From positions 1,163,501-1,227,500 of the forward strand of contig NZ_QFFF01000001.1 of NCBI RefSeq assembly GCF_003129465.1: a stretch of DNA of 64,000 bases. Direction: 5' to 3'. The notes under the pieces are model-generated. The model worked only from the letters and a program-made list of their open reading frames with translations. It ran no database searches and had not been told where the DNA came from. Source of the stretch: Sphingosinicella humi. GTDB taxonomy: Bacteria > Pseudomonadota > Alphaproteobacteria > Sphingomonadales > Sphingomonadaceae. Below are positions 37,172-45,818 of the stretch, one piece after another. Each line of letters begins with the position of its first letter. Positions within the stretch are counted from its first letter, which is position 1. The position numbers were made by a program, and so were the translations under genes.

Positions 37172-37219
37172 GGGTTCCATGGGCCTTTGGGTCGGAGCCG
37201 CGAGCGAGGGGGTAAACCT

Positions 37220-37921
37220 ATGCGTGTGCTGCTGATTGAGGACGAGCCGACGACCGCCAAGAGCATCGAGCTGATGCTGAGCGCCGAAGGCTTCAACGTC
37301 TATACGACCGATCTGGGCGAAGAGGGCTTGGACCTCGGCAAGCTCTATGACTACGACATCATCTGCCTGGACCTGAACCTCCCGGACATGCACGGCTACG
37401 ACGTGCTGAAGAAGCTGCGCACCGCCAAGGTCGGAACCCCGGTCCTGATTCTCTCGGGCGTCAGCGAGATGGATTCGAAGGTTCGCGCATTGGGCTTCGG
37501 CGCCGACGACTATGTCACCAAGCCTTTCCACCGCGACGAGCTGGTCGCTCGCATCCACGCGGTCGTGCGCCGCTCCAAGGGGCATAGCCAGTCGGTGATC
37601 AAGACCGGCAAGCTCGCCGTGAACCTCGACGCCAAGACGGTCGAGGTCGACAGCGCCCGCGTGCACCTCACCGGCAAGGAATATGCGATGCTGGAGCTGC
37701 TGTCGCTCCGCAAGGGCACGACCCTCACCAAGGAAATGTTTTTGAACCATCTCTATGGCGGGATGGACGAGCCGGAGCTGAAGATCATCGACGTCTTCAT
37801 CTGCAAGCTCCGCAAGAAGCTGTCGCTCGCCTGTAGCGGCGACAATTATATCGAGACCGTCTGGGGCCGCGGCTATGTGTTGCGCGATCCGGAGGAGGTC
37901 GAACAGGTTCAGGTCGCCTGA
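37220..37921 (+). CDS. ctrA: Cell-cycle response regulator CtrA
   Basis: 233 residues. OmpR-family master regulator of the alphaproteobacterial cell cycle or motility. The receiver domain has Asp51 as phosphoacceptor ([13 protein letters not shown]) and VTKPF; the winged-helix domain contains [13 protein letters not shown] and [16 protein letters not shown], the strongly conserved CtrA recognition region. The C-terminus is Val-Ala instead of the Ala-Ala used as a ClpXP signal in Caulobacter. ATG 37220 follows GAGGGGGT. A strong terminator follows. Confidence 0.96.
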   Translation: MRVLLIEDEPTTAKSIELMLSAEGFNVYTTDLGEEGLDLGKLYDYDIICLDLNLPDMHGYDVLKKLRTAKVGTPVLILSGVSEMDSKVRALGFGADDYVTKPFHRDELVARIHAVVRRSKGHSQSVIKTGKLAVNLDAKTVEVDSARVHLTGKEYAMLELLSLRKGTTLTKEMFLNHLYGGMDEPELKIIDVFICKLRKKLSLACSGDNYIETVWGRGYVLRDPEEVEQVQVA

Positions 37922-37955
37922 TCGCCGCCTGAGTGTCCATCGCAGTGTTTGTGAC

Positions 37956-37986
37956 GGCCGGCCCCGACGGGGCCGGCCTTCTTTTT
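37956..37986 (+). terminator. Rho-independent terminator of ctrA
   Basis: A perfect 10-bp stem GGCCGGCCCC / GGGGCCGGCC (37956-37965 and 37969-37978) with loop GAC is followed at once by TTCTTTTT. It lies 34 bp after the ctrA stop and is the clearest intrinsic terminator in the window. Confidence 0.92.
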
Positions 37987-38046
37987 GGGAGCCGCCAGCG
38001 CGTTCGTGCATTGGTGATCCGATCGCCATGACGAGCGGGACGCGTG

Positions 38047-38832
38047 ATGACCTATTGCCTCGGAATGCTGCTCGATGCCGGCCTGGTGCTGATCGCCGAC
38101 ACGCGGACCAATGCGGGCGTCGACAATTTCTCCTGCTACAAGAAGCTGCACTGTCTCGCCGAAGGCCCGGACCGGCAGGTCTTCGCGGCGAGCTCGGGCA
38201 GCCTCTCGGTCAGCCAGTCGGTGATCGCCTTGCTGGAGGAGGGGCTCCCACCCGAGGATAAGGAGGAGGCGCCGCGCAGGCTTGCCGCCGTCACCTCCAT
38301 GTTCCGGGCCGCTCAACTGGTCGGCGAAGCGGTCCAGATCATCAATCGCAAGGTGGGCGCCGCCCTGGAGGCGATCCACATCAACAGCTCGGTCTCCTTC
38401 CTGCTCGGAGGTCGGATAGGCGAGGAGTCGCCGCGGCTGTTCCTGATCTACGCGGCCGGCAACTTCATCGAATGCCAGCCCGATTCGCCGTTCCTCCAGA
38501 TCGGCGAGACCAAATATGGCCGGCCGATCCTCGATCGCAGCGTCGATATGGAGATGCCGCTTCCCGACGCGGTGAAGATCGCCTTCCTTTCCTTCGATTC
38601 GGCCATGCGCTCCAATCTCGGCGTCGCCCGGCCGCTCGACATGGTGGTGATGGCGCGAGATCGATCGCTGCCGCTACTCACCCGCCGGATCGAGCCCGAC
38701 GACGAATATTTCAACGACATGTCCTTGCGCTGGGCGCGCATGTTGCATCAGGCCACCCTGACCATTCCCGACCCGCCCTTCATGGTGGGCTATGGCGGCG
38801 AGGAACAGCAAAGAGGCAGAGGGGCCGCGTGA
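38047..38832 (+). CDS. Anbu-type bacterial proteasome-like protease
   Basis: 261 residues. Ntn-hydrolase related to proteasome beta subunits and HslV. After Met removal the N-terminal Thr2 (MTYCLGMLL) would be the nucleophile; Asp18 in ADTRTNAG and Lys32/33 complete the usual site. An ATG at 38047 directly follows a GTG; only the ATG puts Thr at position 2. Anbu is usually encoded beside a transglutaminase-like protein, an ATP-grasp protein and an alpha-E protein; none is adjacent here. Substrates are unknown. Confidence 0.9.
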   Translation: MTYCLGMLLDAGLVLIADTRTNAGVDNFSCYKKLHCLAEGPDRQVFAASSGSLSVSQSVIALLEEGLPPEDKEEAPRRLAAVTSMFRAAQLVGEAVQIINRKVGAALEAIHINSSVSFLLGGRIGEESPRLFLIYAAGNFIECQPDSPFLQIGETKYGRPILDRSVDMEMPLPDAVKIAFLSFDSAMRSNLGVARPLDMVVMARDRSLPLLTRRIEPDDEYFNDMSLRWARMLHQATLTIPDPPFMVGYGGEEQQRGRGAA

Positions 38833-38844
38833 GCCGGGAACGCC

Positions 38845-39606
38845 TTACCGGCTGAGCGGCAGTTCCTTCTGGTCGGGTTCGAAGCGGCGCCAGCCGTCGG
38901 GGCCGAGCCGCTCCAGCGGGCGGAAATTGGCCTTGTAGGCCATGCGCTTGGCATCCTCGACCCAATAGCCGAGATAGACATAGGGAAGCCCGGCGCGGGC
39001 GGCGCGGGTGATGTGGTCGAGGATGATGTAGGTGCCGAGGCCGTGCCGTTCGTGATCCTCGGGCTCGAAGAAGCTGTAGATCATCGACAGTCCGTCGGCC
39101 TGCTGGTCGGTGAGGCAGGCGCCGACGAGCCGGCCGGGGCGGCCGCCCACCGACGGTTCGCGATATTCCACGACGTAGGTCTTGACCGGACTCTGCTCGA
39201 CCATGTCGGAAAAATCGCTCTCGTCCATGTCGGCCATGCCGCCGCCGGGGTGGCGCGCCTTCAAATAGCGGCGGAGCAACTCATACTGCTCCTCGGTCGT
39301 CCAAGGCTTGCAGGCGGTGACCTCGAGATCGGCATGACGGCGCAGCATCTTGCGCTGGGTCGCGCTCGGCTGGAACTCGCCGGCGATGACGCGAACCGAG
39401 ACGCAGGCCGAGCAGTCGGCGCAGCTCGGCCGATAGGCGACGCCCTGGCTGCGGCGGAAGCCGATCCGGCCGAGCGCGTCGTTCAACTCGGCGGCATGCT
39501 GGCCGCTCAGCTCCGTGAATACCTTCCGCTCGGTCTTGCCCGGCAAATAGGGGCATGGCGACGGCGTCGTCACGAAGAAACGGGGAAAGCGAAACGGTGC
39601 GCTCAC
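38845..39606 (-). CDS. bpt: Aspartate/glutamate leucyltransferase (N-end rule)
   Basis: 253 residues. Transfers Leu from leucyl-tRNA to proteins with N-terminal Asp or Glu, marking them for ClpS/ClpAP. The N-terminal [16 protein letters not shown] and [23 protein letters not shown] contain the conserved Cys residues, and the C-terminal [29 protein letters not shown] is the GNAT-like part. GTG 39606 has GGAG five bases upstream. The upstream region holds four GANTC sites. Confidence 0.94.
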   Translation of the reverse strand: MSAPFRFPRFFVTTPSPCPYLPGKTERKVFTELSGQHAAELNDALGRIGFRRSQGVAYRPSCADCSACVSVRVIAGEFQPSATQRKMLRRHADLEVTACKPWTTEEQYELLRRYLKARHPGGGMADMDESDFSDMVEQSPVKTYVVEYREPSVGGRPGRLVGACLTDQQADGLSMIYSFFEPEDHERHGLGTYIILDHITRAARAGLPYVYLGYWVEDAKRMAYKANFRPLERLGPDGWRRFEPDQKELPLSR

Positions 39607-39640
39607 TGACGCTCCACTAGGAAGAGATCAATGGTAACTG

Positions 39641-39709
39641 GAATCTTTATGCGCATTCCCGGTTCCGTTGGAAAGAGCGGGACTCGTCGGAATCTAAGTT
39701 AATCGACTC
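39641..39709. promoter_or_regulatory. Cluster of four GANTC (CcrM-type) sites upstream of bpt
   Basis: GAATC 39641-39645, GACTC 39681-39685, GAATC 39690-39694 and GACTC 39705-39709 lie in the 127-bp gap between the ilvA-like stop and the bpt start. CcrM methylates GANTC in alphaproteobacteria and GcrA reads the mark at promoters. About 0.2 sites would be expected here at this base composition. Confidence 0.45.
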
Positions 39710-39733
39710 CCGTTTCACTCCGGGACGTGCGGT

Positions 39734-40972
39734 TTAGTGAATCTCAACGGGATGCAGCGTGAAGCCCGCCTCGCGCAAGCTGGTGACGAGACCCTCGAGG
39801 TGCGCGGCGTCCCGCGCTTCGCACTCGATGTCGATGAAGGCGTCCTTGGCCGGGAGCGAGGTAAACACGCGCTGGTGGTAGATCTCGACGATGTTGATCT
39901 GATGCTGCTCGAACAGTTTCACCACCGAGAAGAGCGCGCCGGGGCGGTCCTGAAGCTCAATCCGGAGGCGGGCCATGCGGCCGGAGCGGGCGAGATCGCG
40001 CAGCAGCACCGTGGCAAGCAGCCGCGTGTCGATATTGCCGCCGGTGAGGATGAGGCCGACGGTGCGGCCCTCGAAGCGCGCCTTATGGGTAAGCAGCGCC
40101 GCCAGCCCGGCCGCACCGGCGCCTTCGGCGACGGTCTTCTCGATCTGGAGGAGCAGGCTGACGGCCGTCTCGATGTCACGCTCGGGAACGAGGAGGATTT
40201 CGTCGACGAGGGTTTTGACGATGCCCGCGGTGAGCTTGCCCGGCGCCTTCACCGCGATCCCTTCGGCGATCGTGTCGCCCGCGGTCGGAAGATCGCAGCC
40301 GGTCACCTTGCAATACATGGAAGGATATAGCTGGGCCTCGACGCCGATGAGTTGGATGTCCGGCTTCATCGCCTTGGCCGCCGTTCCGACGCCCGAGATG
40401 AGGCCGCCGCCTCCGATCGGGACGACCAGCGTGTCGATCTCCGGCGCGTCCTCGATCATCTCCAGCGCCACGGTGCCTTGGCCGGCGATGATCTCAGGAT
40501 CGTCGAAAGGATGGACGAAGGTCAGCCCCCGCTCTTCGGCGAGCTTCAGCGCATGGGCATAAGCTTCGTCGAACAGCTCGCCGTGCAGAACGATGGTGGC
40601 GCCATGCCCTTCCGTCTGCATCACCTTGATGGTGGGCGTCGGCCTCGGCATGACGATGGTGACGGGGACGCCGAGCCGCGCGCCATGATAGGCGACCGCC
40701 TGGGCATGATTGCCGGCCGAGGCGGCGATGACGCCGCGCGCGCGCTTCTCCTCGTCCATCAGCAGCAGCTTGTTGAGCGCCCCGCGCTCCTTGTAGGCGG
40801 CCGTGAACTGGAGATTTTCGAACTTCACATAGACCGTGGCGCCGGTCGCCTCGGAGAGGGTGCGGCTCAGCATCGTCGGGGTGCGCACCACCGCGCCTTC
40901 GATGCGCGCGGCGGCGGCCTTGATGTCTTCCAGGGTGACGGGACGGTGTTCGGTTTCTGCGCGCGCGGCCAT
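39734..40972 (-). CDS. Threonine ammonia-lyase with C-terminal ACT domain
   Basis: 412 residues. PLP enzyme forming 2-oxobutyrate from threonine (or pyruvate from serine). The PLP-lysine is in AAYKERGALNK; AASAGNHAQAVA and the phosphate loop GGGGLISG follow. The last ~80 residues form one ACT domain (LRIELQDRPGALFSVVKLFEQ), as in the shorter TdcB-like form with an ACT, not the two-domain IlvA. ATG 40972 fits homologues; the frame continues upstream without support. Confidence 0.92.
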   Translation of the reverse strand: MAARAETEHRPVTLEDIKAAAARIEGAVVRTPTMLSRTLSEATGATVYVKFENLQFTAAYKERGALNKLLLMDEEKRARGVIAASAGNHAQAVAYHGARLGVPVTIVMPRPTPTIKVMQTEGHGATIVLHGELFDEAYAHALKLAEERGLTFVHPFDDPEIIAGQGTVALEMIEDAPEIDTLVVPIGGGGLISGVGTAAKAMKPDIQLIGVEAQLYPSMYCKVTGCDLPTAGDTIAEGIAVKAPGKLTAGIVKTLVDEILLVPERDIETAVSLLLQIEKTVAEGAGAAGLAALLTHKARFEGRTVGLILTGGNIDTRLLATVLLRDLARSGRMARLRIELQDRPGALFSVVKLFEQHQINIVEIYHQRVFTSLPAKDAFIDIECEARDAAHLEGLVTSLREAGFTLHPVEIH

Positions 40973-41028
40973 GGCTCCGAGTAGACCATCTGGCGCGGCA
41001 GGCAAACACGCCTTATGCGTCCTCATCC

Positions 41029-41895
41029 ATGGCAAGGATCGCTTTCATCGGATTGGGCGTGATGGGCGCGCCCATGGCCCGCCACCTCGCGGCCAAGGGG
41101 CATATGCTCACCGTCTACAACCGCAGCCCCGAAAAGGCGCGCGACTGGGTGAGCCGGCACGGCGGCAGCGCCGCCGCCACGCCCGCCGCGGCCGCGGCCG
41201 GGGTCGATGCCGTCATCTCATGCGTCGGCACCGACACGGACGTGGAGGCCATCACCCTCGGTCCCAACGGCGCCTTCAAGAACATGAGGGACGGCGCCCT
41301 CTTCATCGATCATACCACCGTCTCGGCGAAGATCGCCCGCCGCGTCGCCGACGAAGGCCGCAAGCGCGGCATCGCCTCGGTCGACGCGCCGGTGTCCGGC
41401 GGCCAGGCCGGGGCGGAGAACGGCCAGTTGTCGATCATGTGCGGCGGCACCGAAGCCGCCGTCGCCGCCGCCCAGCCGCTGATGCAGGCATATGCCGGCC
41501 GCATCGTCCATGTCGGGCCGGCGGGGGCGGGGCAGCTCACCAAGATGGTCAACCAGATCGCCATCGCCGGCGTCGTCCAGGGCCTGTCCGAGGCGCTCCA
41601 TTTCGCCAAGGCGGCCGGGCTCGACACGGAAAAGGCGTTCGAGGCCGTGTCGGGCGGCGCGGCGCAGAGTTGGCAGATGGTCAATCGCTGGAAGACGATG
41701 GACGCGGGCGAGTTCGATTTCGGTTTCGCCGTCGATTGGATGCGCAAGGACCTCGGCCTCGCGCTGGAGGAGGCGCGGGCCAATGGCGCGCGGCTGCCGG
41801 TCGCGGCGCTCGTCGATCAATTCTACGCCGACGTCCAGGCGATGGGTGGCAGCCGGCAGGACACCTCTTCGCTTATCAGAAGGCTGACCGAATGA
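41029..41895 (+). CDS. Beta-hydroxyacid dehydrogenase family (3-hydroxyisobutyrate dehydrogenase-like)
   Basis: 288 residues. NAD(P) fold with GLGVMGAPMA at the N-terminus, DAPVSGGQAGAENG substrate loop and the catalytic Lys in GQLTKMVNQ. The substrate may be 3-hydroxyisobutyrate, tartronate semialdehyde or a related acid; the loop does not decide it. Divergent from the threonine lyase gene (56 bp apart) and joined to the amidohydrolase by an ATGA overlap. Confidence 0.87.
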   Translation: MARIAFIGLGVMGAPMARHLAAKGHMLTVYNRSPEKARDWVSRHGGSAAATPAAAAAGVDAVISCVGTDTDVEAITLGPNGAFKNMRDGALFIDHTTVSAKIARRVADEGRKRGIASVDAPVSGGQAGAENGQLSIMCGGTEAAVAAAQPLMQAYAGRIVHVGPAGAGQLTKMVNQIAIAGVVQGLSEALHFAKAAGLDTEKAFEAVSGGAAQSWQMVNRWKTMDAGEFDFGFAVDWMRKDLGLALEEARANGARLPVAALVDQFYADVQAMGGSRQDTSSLIRRLTE

Positions 41896-43535
41896 AGACG
41901 CTTCTGGCCGCGCTCGCGGCCCTGTTCCTGGCTCAGGCGGCGTCCGCCGATACGCTCATCGACAACGTCAACGGCTATACGCTGGACGAAGACAACAAGG
42001 TCGTCCGTTTCCGCGCCATGCTGATCGGCGACGATGGCCGGGTGAAGGACCTTCTCTCCGGCCGCGACAAGGATCCGAAGGGCGTCGACTTTCGGCTCGA
42101 CGGCGAGGGGCGGACGCTGATCCCCGGCATCATCGACGCGCATGGCCATGTCATGGGCCTGGGCGTCGCGGCCCTCACCCTCGATCTCTCGGACACCAAC
42201 TCGCTGCAGGAAGCGCAGGCGAAGATCGCCGCTTATGCCGCGGCCAATCCCCGCCCTCGCTGGATCGTCGGGCGCGGCTGGAACCAGGAGAAATGGGGCC
42301 TCGGCGGCTTTCCCACCGCCGCCGACATCGACGCCGTCGTCTCCGACCGGCCGGTCTGGCTGGAGCGCGTGGACGGCCACGCCGGCTGGGCGAACACGGC
42401 CGCCATGACGGAAGCCGGCATCACCGCCGAGACGGAATCGCCGCCGGGCGGCATCGTCGAGAAGGTCGACGGCAAGCCCTCGGGCATCTTCGTCGACGCC
42501 GCGTCCGAGCTGGTCGCCAAGGTCGTGCCGCCGCCGCTGCCGATCGTCCGGGACCGTGCATTCCTGGCGGCGCAGGAGGCTCTCCTCTCCGTCGGCATCA
42601 CCGCCGTCGCCGACATGGGCACGAGCGCCGAGGACTGGGCGGTGATTCGCCGTGCCGGCGACCATGGCCGCCTGCGCATGCGCATCCTTTCCTATTCGTC
42701 CGGGCTGGAGCCGCTGCTCGCCGTGGCGGGCACCGAACCGACGCCCTGGCTCTACGAGAGCAAGCTCAGGATGGTCGGGGTCAAGCTCTACAGCGACGGC
42801 GCGCTGGGCTCGCGCGGGGCCTGGCTCAAGCAGCCTTATGCCGACGCGCCGGCCGAAAGTGGCCTCGGCTTTCTCTCCGACACGATGCTGCGCAACCTGA
42901 TGAGCCGCGCCGCCATGGACGGCTTCCAGGTCGCGGTCCACGCGATCGGCGACGCCGCCAACGCCCAGCTGCTGGGCGCGATCGAGGAGCTGGCCGACAC
43001 CTATGAAGGCGACCGCCGCTGGCGCGTCGAGCATGCCCAGATCGTCGATCCCGCCGACCTGCCCCGCTTCGCCGAGCACGGCATCATCGCCTCGATGCAG
43101 CCGGTCCACGAGGCGTCCGACTGGCGCATGGCCGAAGCGCGCATGGGCGTCGACCGGCTGAAGGGCGCCTATGCCTGGCGGAGCATGCTGGAAAAGGGCG
43201 TGCCGCTCGCCTTCGGCTCTGACTTCCCGGTCGAATCGCCCAATCCTTTCCCCGGCCTCGCCGTCGCCATCACGCGCGAGGACGCCCAGGGCCAGCCGCC
43301 CGGCGGCTGGATGCCCGAGCAGACGCTGATCCTGTCGGAGGCGCTCGCCGCCTTCACCACGGGTGCCGCCTATGCCGGCTTCGCCGAGGACCGGCTCGGC
43401 AGCCTTGAGAAGGGCAAGCTCGCCGACTTCATCTTCCTCGACCGCGACATCTTCCGCTCCACCCCTGAGCAGATCCGCGACACCCAGGTGCTCGAAACCT
43501 GGATCGGCGGGCGCAAGATGTGGGAGCGGGACTAG
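41892..43535 (+). CDS. Exported YtcJ-like amidohydrolase
   Basis: 547 residues. Signal peptide (AQAASA), then an amidohydrolase_3 domain: PGIIDAHGHVMGLG, WNQEKWG, ERVDGHAGWANTAAM, GVKLYSDGALGSRGAW, HAIGDAANAQLL and FGSDFPVESPNP. These motifs are typical of YtcJ-type hydrolases whose physiological substrates are not known. Start overlaps the dehydrogenase stop, so the two are co-translated. The reading frame extends upstream of the start through other genes, without meaning. Confidence 0.88.
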   Translation: MKTLLAALAALFLAQAASADTLIDNVNGYTLDEDNKVVRFRAMLIGDDGRVKDLLSGRDKDPKGVDFRLDGEGRTLIPGIIDAHGHVMGLGVAALTLDLSDTNSLQEAQAKIAAYAAANPRPRWIVGRGWNQEKWGLGGFPTAADIDAVVSDRPVWLERVDGHAGWANTAAMTEAGITAETESPPGGIVEKVDGKPSGIFVDAASELVAKVVPPPLPIVRDRAFLAAQEALLSVGITAVADMGTSAEDWAVIRRAGDHGRLRMRILSYSSGLEPLLAVAGTEPTPWLYESKLRMVGVKLYSDGALGSRGAWLKQPYADAPAESGLGFLSDTMLRNLMSRAAMDGFQVAVHAIGDAANAQLLGAIEELADTYEGDRRWRVEHAQIVDPADLPRFAEHGIIASMQPVHEASDWRMAEARMGVDRLKGAYAWRSMLEKGVPLAFGSDFPVESPNPFPGLAVAITREDAQGQPPGGWMPEQTLILSEALAAFTTGAAYAGFAEDRLGSLEKGKLADFIFLDRDIFRSTPEQIRDTQVLETWIGGRKMWERD

Positions 43536-43551
43536 AGGAAGCGGGGGCGGA

Positions 43552-45618
43552 TCAGCCGACCGTCTCGATCAGCCGGTCGGGCGTCAGTATCTGCGGCAGC
43601 ATCTCGGGCGCCTCGCCCGGCGCATAATAAAGGTAGAGCGGCACGCCGCTACGGCCATGCTTGGCAAGGAAGCGCCCGATCGCCGGGTCGTTCCTCGTCC
43701 AGTCGCCAACGAGGACGGCGACGTCGCGCGCTTCGAACGCCTCCGCCACCTCCTGCCGCTCCAGCGCCACCTTCTCGTTCACCTTGCAGGTCACGCACCA
43801 GTCGGCCGTGAAATAGACGAACACCGGCTGGTCACCGGCCCTCAGCGCCTCCAGCCGCGCTTCGCTGAACGGCTCGGCCTCCAGCGTGGTTTCGGCGCGG
43901 GCGACGGCGGGCGCATGGGCGCTCGGCACGAAAATCACGGCTGCGAGGGCCGCCGCGGCGGCGGGCGCGAGCGGGAGCCAGGCACGGCCGCCGCCCTGGC
44001 GCCGCCCGACCCACCACAGACCCAGGCCCAGCACCAGCGTTGCCGCCAGCCCCAGCGCCATCCCGTCGACGCCCGACTGTCGCCCCAATATCCAGGCCAG
44101 CCCCAACGCGGTGAGGAACATCGGCAGCGACAGGATGCGCCGTAAGTGCCCCATCCACGGCCCCGGCTTCGGCAGCTTCCGGCGCAGCGCCGGAATGAAG
44201 CCGATGAGGATGAAGGGCAAAGCGAGCCCCAGCCCCAGTCCGGCGAAGACGGCCAGGGCCGCCAAGGTCGGCAGAACCAACGCCGCCCCAAGCGCCGCGC
44301 CCATGAAGGGCCCGGTGCAGGGAGTCGCGACGAATGCCGCCAGCGCCCCCGTCCAGAAGGCGCCGGCATTGCCGCCGCTCTTCGCCAGCCGGTTGCCGAT
44401 GGCGAGCGAGGGCAGTTCGAAAAGGCCGGCCAGGTTGAGCGAAATGCCGGTCACCAGCAGCAGCAGGAAGAGGATGACACGCGGGTCCTGGAGCTGGAAG
44501 GCCCAGCCCACCGCGGCGCCGCCGGCCCGCAGTCCGAGCAGCGCTCCGCCCAGCAGCAGGCAGGTCAGCACCGCGCCGGCGGCATAAGCGAGCGCCTCGT
44601 GGCGCGCCGCCCTCTCGTCGCCGCCGATCTTGGCGAGGCTCAGCGCCTTGAGGCTGAGGATCGGAAACACGCAGGGCATGATGTTGAGCAGCAGCCCGCC
44701 GATCAACGCGCCCGCCAGCGCCGCGAGCAGCGCTCCGCCGCCGAAACTCTGTGCTTCCGCATCGAGCGCCACGCCCGCCGGCGGGACGGTGCCGGGCGTG
44801 GCGGTAAGCGCCAGCCCCTGTCCGCCGCCCAGCGCGAGCACGCCTTCGACGGCGCCGAGTGCGTCCTCGCGTCCCGCCGCAGTCTCGACGATGAGCGTAT
44901 CGCCGCTGCGGCTGACGCTTTGCGGGGCGGCATAATCGACCGCGCCTTCGGTGGCCGGATAGAAATAGGCGTCGCCCACCTCCATCGAGGCCGGAATCGG
45001 CACGGCCAGCCGGAAGCGGCCGTCCGCCCGCTCGAACCGGGCCTCGCTGCCGAGCGGGCGCGGCAGGGCCTCGCGATAGGCGTCGAATTCGGCGCGCCGC
45101 TCCGGCACCCCGCCCGCTTCGCCGACCGTCAGATCGAGCGCGACGTTCGCCCTTTGCGGTACGCAGATCTCATCGGTGCAGGCGAGATAGTCGAGGCGGG
45201 CGCGGAGCGGCAGCGGCGTGCCGGGCGTCAGCCCCTCCGGCACATCCAGCTCGACCAGCTGGGCATAGGGTCCTTCATAGACATAGTTCATGAGGCCCGC
45301 GATCGTCAGCCGCTCCGGCACCGGGAACTGGAGCGGCCCCGCCGTCACGCCCTGGGGCAAGGTCCATTCGGCACTCGGCGGAACGCCGGCATCGCCCGGA
45401 TTCTGCCAATAGCCGTGCCAGCCCTCCTTCGGCGTCATCACGAAGGCGAGCGTCACGGTCTCGCCCGCCGCCGGCGTGGAATCTTCCGCCACCAGCCGCA
45501 CCGCGATGGCATTCTCGCCCGCCGGCAACTGGGCCGCGGCCCCCGAGCCGATCAGCACCGCCACCCATGCCGCCAGCATGAGACCCAGGGATCGCAGAGA
45601 AGCCGCTTGCCGATTCAT
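43552..45618 (-). CDS. DsbD-family thiol:disulfide interchange protein
   Basis: 688 residues. Signal peptide, an N-terminal DsbD-alpha-like periplasmic domain with ACTDEICVP, eight membrane segments with the paired cysteines in MPCVFPILSLKALS and ATPCTGPFMGAA, and a C-terminal thioredoxin domain with WCVTCKVNE. It carries electrons from cytoplasmic thioredoxin to the periplasm. ATG 45618 is preferred; the frame runs upstream through repeat-encoded sequence (FLGPGFRRDD), which is not part of the protein. Confidence 0.92.
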   Translation of the reverse strand: MNRQAASLRSLGLMLAAWVAVLIGSGAAAQLPAGENAIAVRLVAEDSTPAAGETVTLAFVMTPKEGWHGYWQNPGDAGVPPSAEWTLPQGVTAGPLQFPVPERLTIAGLMNYVYEGPYAQLVELDVPEGLTPGTPLPLRARLDYLACTDEICVPQRANVALDLTVGEAGGVPERRAEFDAYREALPRPLGSEARFERADGRFRLAVPIPASMEVGDAYFYPATEGAVDYAAPQSVSRSGDTLIVETAAGREDALGAVEGVLALGGGQGLALTATPGTVPPAGVALDAEAQSFGGGALLAALAGALIGGLLLNIMPCVFPILSLKALSLAKIGGDERAARHEALAYAAGAVLTCLLLGGALLGLRAGGAAVGWAFQLQDPRVILFLLLLVTGISLNLAGLFELPSLAIGNRLAKSGGNAGAFWTGALAAFVATPCTGPFMGAALGAALVLPTLAALAVFAGLGLGLALPFILIGFIPALRRKLPKPGPWMGHLRRILSLPMFLTALGLAWILGRQSGVDGMALGLAATLVLGLGLWWVGRRQGGGRAWLPLAPAAAAALAAVIFVPSAHAPAVARAETTLEAEPFSEARLEALRAGDQPVFVYFTADWCVTCKVNEKVALERQEVAEAFEARDVAVLVGDWTRNDPAIGRFLAKHGRSGVPLYLYYAPGEAPEMLPQILTPDRLIETVG

Positions 45619-45692
45619 GCTGCGCCTATAGCATCGCCGCGCCGTTTCATCATGTCTTGCGGAAATCTCGCGATGACGCACTTCCCCGCCCC

Positions 45693-45813
45693 CGTCATCC
45701 CGGCGAAAGCCGGGACCCAAGAACATCGAAGCTCGAGGGCTAAGCAACTCGGCCGGGTCGGCGCTTCTATTTGCAAGCCGTGTTCTTGGGTCCCGGCTTT
45801 CGCCGGGATGACG
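45693..45813. repeat. Complete palindromic element (family B) with perfect 32-bp arms
   Basis: The left arm 45693-45724 (CGTCATCCCGGCGAAAGCCG, GGACCCAAGAAC) and right arm 45782-45813 are exact reverse complements across all 32 bp, with a 57-bp centre. Perfect arms suggest a recent or maintained copy. It separates the divergent-facing dsbD 5' end from the beta-helix gene end. Confidence 0.93.
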
Positions 45814-45818
45814 TGGCG

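Noticed and set aside
40836-43535. 899-codon frame suggesting a fusion ahead of the YtcJ-like amidohydrolase
   Set aside because: The upstream third is an out-of-frame reading of the hydroxyacid dehydrogenase; the real start at 41892 has a signal peptide and an ATGA overlap.
43552-45747. 43-residue N-terminal extension of DsbD (from 45747)
   Set aside because: The extension translates part of the palindromic repeat and lacks a signal peptide; the start at 45618 gives a proper one.
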